From positions 1 to 52,680 of the forward strand of contig JALWKV010000104.1 in the NCBI GenBank assembly GCA_027081275.1: 52,680 nt of DNA. Direction: 5' to 3'. Source of the stretch: Gammaproteobacteria bacterium (lineage in GTDB: Bacteria; Pseudomonadota; Gammaproteobacteria; UWMA-0217). The stretch's first letter is position 1. Each line of letters begins with the position of its first letter. Shown one piece after another: positions 48,289 to 52,680 of the stretch. Below the pieces are notes generated by a model that was not told the origin of the DNA, did not search any database, and saw only the letters and a list, made by a program, of their open reading frames with translations. The translations under genes were made by a program, and so were the position numbers.

Positions 48289-48301
48289 TATAATGCCCCC
48301 C
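48289..48301 (+). promoter_or_regulatory. -10 element abutting the second mntA (leaderless start)
   Basis: A consensus TATAAT (48289-48294) lies seven bases before the ATG at 48302, so transcription should start at or next to the start codon. No good -35 element is visible. The divergent gap 48070-48301 must also hold the uma2 promoter. Confidence 0.55.
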
Positions 48302-48607
48302 ATGCGATTGAGTGAAAGCCAAGTTAACGCCATAAAGTCAGCCGTGTCCGAGGTGCTTGGCCCGGGCGCCAGGGTGTATTTGTTCGGCTCGCGGGTCGAC
48401 GATTCCAGGCGTGGCGGCGATATCGACCTTTTGATTATTCCCGACGAAGCCTTGAGCGGTGATGAAACGCTCGACGCCCGCCTCAAGATAGGGGCGCTTC
48501 TCCAGCGAACTCTCGGGGAAAGAAAGATAGACCTTGTTTTCCAGATACCCGGCGACCCCGTCACACCTTTCCAGGCAATGGCCCGCGATACGGGAGTTGC
48601 GCTATGA
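48302..48607 (+). CDS. mntA: MntA-type minimal nucleotidyltransferase (pair 2)
   Basis: 101 residues. YLFGSRVDDSRRGGDIDLLII (about 27-47) holds the GSx9DxD active site, and KIDLVFQIPG the third acidic position. It aligns throughout with the first mntA but is clearly diverged, and its DNA is richer in A/T than the flanking jet genes, suggesting separate acquisition. An ATG three codons upstream (48293) overlaps the -10 element and is therefore less likely. The stop overlaps hepT2 (ATGA at 48604-48607). Confidence 0.87.
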   Translation: MRLSESQVNAIKSAVSEVLGPGARVYLFGSRVDDSRRGGDIDLLIIPDEALSGDETLDARLKIGALLQRTLGERKIDLVFQIPGDPVTPFQAMARDTGVAL

Positions 48608-49050
48608 GCGACCCGCTTGATAGGAAAAAGCGCCTTCTTGAGCAACAGCTTGCATACGCCCGCAAGGCCGCCGAAACACTCGAATACTCCTGGAACAAAA
48701 TAACGCCTGACAAGATCGACGAACATGATCAGGAAACGCAGGAAACCCTGGAGGCAATGACCGCCCGGTTTGCTCGACTGGAGGATATTCTTGTCAAGAA
48801 AGTCTTCCGCGCGGTTGCCGCCTATGAGTTGAGCGACTGCGAGCGGCTGATCGATGTTCTCAACTTGATGGAGAAACTTGGCTTGATTGATGAAGTTGAA
48901 CAGTGGATCGAGTTCAAGGATCTGAGAAACCTCATTGTTCACGAGTATGAGCTCGATAGCCTCGCGGCCATCCACCGAAAGGTCTATCACTCCACCCCGG
49001 CGCTTGTCGACAGTGTTGGGAGAGTTACCGCCTATGTCTCTGGTGATTGA
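48604..49050 (+). CDS. hepT: HepT-type HEPN ribonuclease toxin (pair 2)
   Basis: 148 residues. The RNase motif R-x4-H-x-Y is intact (RNLIVHEY near 116-123), following EKLGLIDEVEQWIEFKDL. That stretch aligns residue for residue with EKLGVLPDVEQWLEARKL of pair 1. It is predicted to be an RNase toxin held inactive by the overlapping MntA. It ends without the long C-terminal extension of pair 1. A rearranged uma2 remnant follows 44 bases later. Confidence 0.87.
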   Translation: MSDPLDRKKRLLEQQLAYARKAAETLEYSWNKITPDKIDEHDQETQETLEAMTARFARLEDILVKKVFRAVAAYELSDCERLIDVLNLMEKLGLIDEVEQWIEFKDLRNLIVHEYELDSLAAIHRKVYHSTPALVDSVGRVTAYVSGD

Positions 49051-49093
49051 GAATGCCCCGTTGCCCGCATTACCGACAATGACAGGGTGTTAC

Positions 49094-49230
49094 GTGACGC
49101 CGTTGATCAGTTCATGGCGCTCATCCTCCGGCCAGGTCAGGTATTCGCCGTAGCCGCTATCGGGGTAACCGGTTTACGCCAAGCCTGCCACCTCCCGCTC
49201 CCGGTCGATCTCCATCTCACAGCAGGCGGC
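49094..49230 (-). pseudogene. Rearranged remnant of a second uma2 with a hepT 3' end
   Basis: Two fragments of the 46970-48069 block are joined. 49094-49153 matches the uma2 5' coding region (about 47978-48037) with few mismatches. 49154-49230 matches about 47472-47549, that is, the hepT1 3' end plus the uma2 3' end, with moderate divergence. On the + strand the uma2 5' part precedes the 3' part, the reverse of the intact gene. This is expected if a deletion joined two tandem hepT-uma2 units. No functional protein can be made. Confidence 0.75.
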
Positions 49231-49288
49231 TCAAGCGAAGCGGATCCACGATTTTACGGGTGTATTCGGTGGATCCGTCGCTTCGCTC
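49231..49288. repeat. Inverted repeat around GGATCCAC before jetC
   Basis: AGCGAAGCGGATCCAC and GTGGATCCGTCGCTTCGCT pair around a 19-base loop, with a 3-base insertion in the right arm. Confidence 0.6.
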
Positions 49289-49421
49289 CTTGATCCACCC
49301 TACGGCGGAAAGATCGCGGTCTGAATGGGGTATTCTTGGGCGCGAGAAGTATACCTCGCGTTCTTCACGGCAGAATGGATCCCGGGCGGCATGCCTGATG
49401 CGGATAACCGCCTGAAAGTGC

Positions 49422-49433
49422 TACATTCCCCCC
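49422..49433 (+). promoter_or_regulatory. -10-like element abutting jetC (leaderless start)
   Basis: TACATT (49422-49427) and six C residues lead directly into the jetC ATG, the same layout as at the second mntA. A shared phrase CTGAATGGGG lies upstream of each (48261 and 49321). Confidence 0.45.
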
Positions 49434-52400
49434 ATGGCAGCAAACCCCGACCTCTTTCCCGACGAACCGGCCCAGCTCGACTTCGGCGCCGACGAGGCCC
49501 ACGCCGGTTTCCGGCTGCAACGCCTGGAGGTGCTGAACTGGGGCACGTTCCACAAGAAGGTCTGGACGCTGGAGGCCGCCGGCGACAACACACTGCTGAC
49601 CGGCGACATCGGTTCGGGCAAGTCGACGCTGGTGGATGCGGTGACGACGTTGCTGGTGCCGGCGCACCGGGTGGCCTACAACAAGGCAGCGGGGGCCGAG
49701 GCGCGCGAGCGCGATCTGCGCTCCTATGTGCTGGGCTATTACAAGTCGGCGCGCGATGAGGTGGGTCTGGCTTCGAAGCCGGTGGCCCTGCGCGATCACA
49801 ACAGCTATTCGGTGCTGCTCGGCGTGTTCCACAACGCCGGGTACGACCAGACGGTGACGCTGGCGCAGGTGTTCTGGAGCAAGGATCCCAAGGCGCAACC
49901 GAGCCGGTTCTACGTGGTCGCCGATCTGCCGCTGACCATCGCCGAGGATTTCGCCGGTTTCGGCCAGGATATCGCCCGCTTGCGCAAGCGGCTGCGCGGG
50001 CGACCGCATATCGAGCTGTTCGACAGTTTTCCGCCCTATGGCGCGGCCTTTCGCCGCCGCTTCGGCATCGCCAGCGAGCAGGCGCTGGAGCTGTTCCACC
50101 AGACGGTGTCGATGAAATCGGTGGGCAACCTGACCGCCTTCGTGCGCGAACACATGCTCGAAGGTTTCGACGTGGCCGGTCGCATCGACAATCTGATCCA
50201 CCACTTCGACGATCTCAACCGTGCCCACGAGGCGGTGCTGAAGGCCAAGCGCCAGGTCGAGCGCCTGACGCCGCTGGTGGCGGATTGCGAGCGTCACGCC
50301 GAACTGGTCGAGGAGACCGCCGGGCTGCGCCGCCAGCGCGACGCCCTGCGCCCCTGGTTCGCCTCGCTCAAGGCCGGTCTGCTGGAGAAGCGCCTCGGCC
50401 ATCTGCGCGCCGAGGCGGAGAAACTTGCGGCGAAGCGGGATCAGGCCGACCACCAGCGCCAGGAGCTGGCCGCGCGCCGCGACGCGCTGAACCAAGACAT
50501 TGCCCGCAGCGGCGGCGACCGTCTCGAAGCCATCGCCGCCGAACTTCAGCGCCACGCCGCCGAGAAGCAGCGCCGTCAGCGGAACGCCGAGCGCTACGCC
50601 GAACTGGCTGGCGAGCTGGAACTGCCGATCCCGCGAGACGCCGACGGTTTTGTCGCCAACCGCCAGCGCGCCCGGGAGCTGTTGGACGGACTCGCCGACG
50701 AGGAGAGCGCGCTGCAGAACCGCTGGACCGAGTCCGGCGTCGAGCTGCGCCGGCTCAAGGAGCAGCACGCCGAGATCGAAAGCGAACTCAAGTCCCTGCG
50801 CCAGCGCCGCAGCAATATCGACCAGCGCCAGATCGCCATTCGCGAGGTGCTGTGCCAGGCCATCGGCGTCGATCCCGAGGCCATGCCTTTCGTCGGCGAA
50901 CTGATCCAGGTGCGCGACGAGGAGCGGGACTGGGAAGGCGCCGCCGAGCGCGTGCTGCACAACTTCGCTCTGTCGCTGCTCGTCCCCGAGGCGCACTACG
51001 CCGCTGTCGCCGAGTGGGTCGATCGCACCCACCTGCGCGGTCGGCTGGTCTATTTCCGCGTGCGCCAGCCCTCGCGCGCCGGCGCGCCCAACCTGCATCC
51101 CGACTCACTGGTGCGCAAGCTGGCGATTCGCCCCGAGTCCGACTTCTATGTCTGGCTGGAGAACGAACTGGCGCGGCGCTTCGACTATGCCTGCTGCGCC
51201 GACCTCGCCGCCTTCCGCCGCGAGCAGCGCGCCATCACCCGCGCCGGGCAAATCAAATCCGGCGGCCAGCGCCACGAGAAGGACGACCGCCACGCCATCG
51301 ACGACCGCAGCCGCTACGTGCTCGGTTGGAGCAACGAGGACAAGATCGCCGCGCTGGAAGCGCGCGCCTCCCGCCTGGAGATCCAGATGGCGGATCTGGC
51401 CACGGCCATCGCTGGCGTCCAGCAACAGCAAAAGGCCCTGCGCGAGCGCCGCGACCGGCTGGTGCGTCTCGACGGCATCCCCGCTTTCGATGACATCGAC
51501 TGGCGACCGCTGGCCAGCCGCATCGACGCGCTGGAACTGGAGCGCCGCGAACTGGAGGCCTCCTCCGACCGCCTCAAGACCCTGACCGAACAGCTCGACC
51601 GCCTGCAGCGCCAGATCCGCGACCACGAACGCCAGCGCGACGAACTGTTGCGCCAGCAGGCCGAGAACGCCGAAAAACAGCGCCTCGCCGAGGCCCAGCT
51701 CGACACCGCGCAAAGCGAACGCGATGCGCTGCCGCCGGAGGATCGCGAGGCCCGCTTCGCCGAACTGGAGGCGCTCCGGGCCGAGGCGCTCGGCGAACAC
51801 CGCCTCACCGTGGAATCCTGCGACAACCGCGAAAAGGACATGCGCGACTGGCTGCAAGCGCGCATCGACGCCGCCGACAAGCGCCTGCGCGCCCTGGCCG
51901 AGCGCATCGTCAAGGCGATGCAGGACTACCGCCGCGACTACCCGCTGGAGACCGACGAGGTGGACGCCGCCATCGAAGCCGCCGACGCCTACCGCGAAAT
52001 GCTCGACGAGCTGAAACGCGACGGCCTGCCCGGCTTCGAGCGCCGCTTCAAGGAACTGCTCAACGAAAACACCATCCGCGAGGTCGCCAACTTCCAGTCC
52101 CAGCTCGCGCGCGAACGTCAGACCATCACCGAGCGCATCGAACACATCAACGACTCGCTGACCCAGATCGACTACAACGAAGGCCGCTACATCCGCCTCG
52201 AAGCGCGCCCCAACCCCGACGCCGACATCCGCGACTTCCAGCACGACCTGCGCGCCTGCACCGAAGGCAGCCTCACCGGCTCCGACGACGAACAGTACTC
52301 CGAGAGCAAGTTCCTCCAGGTCAAGGCCATCATCGAGCGCTTTCGCGGTCGCGAAGGCAGCTCGGATCTTGATCGGCGCTGGACACGCAAGGTCACCGAC

Positions 52401-52680
52401 GTGCGCAACTGGTTCGTCTTCTCCGCCTCCGAACGCTGGCGCGAGGACGACCGCGAACACGAACACTACAGCGACTCCGGCGGCAAGTCCGGCGGCCAGA
52501 AGGAAAAGCTCGCCTACACCGTGCTCGCCGCCAGCCTCGCCTACCAGTTCGGACTCGAATGGGGCGAACGGCGCTCGCGCAGCTTCCGCTTCGTCGTCAT
52601 CGACGAAGCCTTCGGCCGCGGCTCCGACGAATCCGCCCGCTACGCCCTCGAACTGTTCCGCAAACTGCGCCTGCAACTGC
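49434..52680 (+). CDS. jetC: Wadjet SMC-like ATPase JetC (3' end off window)
   Basis: 1,082 codons are visible, open to the right edge. Walker A is GDIGSGKST (57-65). Very long coiled-coil arms enclose a hinge-like region near 480-600. The ABC signature [11 protein letters not shown] starts at S1015 and Walker [13 protein letters not shown] has D1057-E1058. This is the COG4913/MksB-like SMC of type I Wadjet, the loop-extruding motor that detects small circular DNA. Almost the whole protein is present; the D-loop and last residues are lost. jetD (TOPRIM-type nuclease) should follow beyond the edge. It has its own -10-like element and no Shine-Dalgarno. Confidence 0.93.
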   Translation, partial: MAANPDLFPDEPAQLDFGADEAHAGFRLQRLEVLNWGTFHKKVWTLEAAGDNTLLTGDIGSGKSTLVDAVTTLLVPAHRVAYNKAAGAEARERDLRSYVLGYYKSARDEVGLASKPVALRDHNSYSVLLGVFHNAGYDQTVTLAQVFWSKDPKAQPSRFYVVADLPLTIAEDFAGFGQDIARLRKRLRGRPHIELFDSFPPYGAAFRRRFGIASEQALELFHQTVSMKSVGNLTAFVREHMLEGFDVAGRIDNLIHHFDDLNRAHEAVLKAKRQVERLTPLVADCERHAELVEETAGLRRQRDALRPWFASLKAGLLEKRLGHLRAEAEKLAAKRDQADHQRQELAARRDALNQDIARSGGDRLEAIAAELQRHAAEKQRRQRNAERYAELAGELELPIPRDADGFVANRQRARELLDGLADEESALQNRWTESGVELRRLKEQHAEIESELKSLRQRRSNIDQRQIAIREVLCQAIGVDPEAMPFVGELIQVRDEERDWEGAAERVLHNFALSLLVPEAHYAAVAEWVDRTHLRGRLVYFRVRQPSRAGAPNLHPDSLVRKLAIRPESDFYVWLENELARRFDYACCADLAAFRREQRAITRAGQIKSGGQRHEKDDRHAIDDRSRYVLGWSNEDKIAALEARASRLEIQMADLATAIAGVQQQQKALRERRDRLVRLDGIPAFDDIDWRPLASRIDALELERRELEASSDRLKTLTEQLDRLQRQIRDHERQRDELLRQQAENAEKQRLAEAQLDTAQSERDALPPEDREARFAELEALRAEALGEHRLTVESCDNREKDMRDWLQARIDAADKRLRALAERIVKAMQDYRRDYPLETDEVDAAIEAADAYREMLDELKRDGLPGFERRFKELLNENTIREVANFQSQLARERQTITERIEHINDSLTQIDYNEGRYIRLEARPNPDADIRDFQHDLRACTEGSLTGSDDEQYSESKFLQVKAIIERFRGREGSSDLDRRWTRKVTDVRNWFVFSASERWREDDREHEHYSDSGGKSGGQKEKLAYTVLAASLAYQFGLEWGERRSRSFRFVVIDEAFGRGSDESARYALELFRKLRLQL

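Noticed and set aside
48070-48990. N-terminal extension of the Uma2 frame to 48990
   Set aside because: The extension is antisense to mntA2-hepT2 and has no Uma2 sequence; the family N-terminus starts at 48069.
46626-49050. Recent exact duplication of the MNT/HEPN pair
   Set aside because: The two pairs are clearly diverged in protein and base composition; only the uma2 fragments are nearly identical.

Overview
The window looks like the chromosome of a GC-rich gammaproteobacterium. The evidence is a PilY1-type type IV pilus minor-pilin operon, the thiS-thiG-trmB order, nei, a folM/folK/folB folate group, and a divergent metE/metR pair. A proteobacterial-type phosphoribulokinase points to Calvin-cycle carbon fixation, so an autotrophic (sulfur-oxidiser or phototroph-like) lifestyle is likely. 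This assignment is inference from gene content; there is no rRNA or marker phylogeny here.

Left part (1-5725): a minus-strand type IV pilus minor-pilin operon, fimT-pilV-pilW-pilX-pilY1, with pilY1 cut by the left edge. A second GspH/FimT pseudopilin is divergent. Next come an Irr-like Fur-family regulator, thiamine thiazole genes (thiO opposite thiS-thiG), trmB and prk. They are followed by a FIST-domain sensor protein and a secreted trypsin-like protease with a GlyGly-CTERM-like tail. Then come a TatD nuclease and three methyl-accepting chemotaxis receptors (14302-22427). Two of these are PAS receptors with C-terminal CheR-docking pentapeptides.

Middle part (22566-40000): nei, a MidA-type methyltransferase, folM, a hemerythrin-like protein, folK, folB, rpmB-rpmG, a stand-alone hydantoinase/oxoprolinase A subunit, and a RelB/ParE-like toxin-antitoxin pair. 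Then come a membrane protein, a CBS protein overlapping an ArsB/NhaD-type transporter, a Rieske protein, and a PutP-type symporter. The part ends with a C-methyltransferase opposite a GT39/GT2 glycosyltransferase pair and a decayed antitoxin gene.

Right part (41082-52680): metE and metR, then a type I Wadjet anti-plasmid operon. jetA (DUF3375) and jetB (DUF4194) overlap, but jetC (the SMC-like ATPase, cut by the right edge) begins 2.9 kb further on. Between jetB and jetC sit two diverged MntA/HepT (nucleotidyltransferase/HEPN RNase) pairs, an inverted Uma2-family nuclease gene, and a rearranged remnant of a second uma2. A Wadjet operon carrying a nested MNT/HEPN/Uma2 island is the most interesting system here.

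Intergenic spaces hold several families of small palindromic repeats. One is a 160-bp MITE-like element, in two inverted copies about 93% alike, whose TA target lies in a stop codon each time. One is a palindrome with a conserved mismatched bubble. One is a CCCTCTCCC-rich element with GAGGGTGTCGCAAAA-like ends. One is a compound GTCATTCC repeat. No tRNA, rRNA, CRISPR array or transposase gene was seen.
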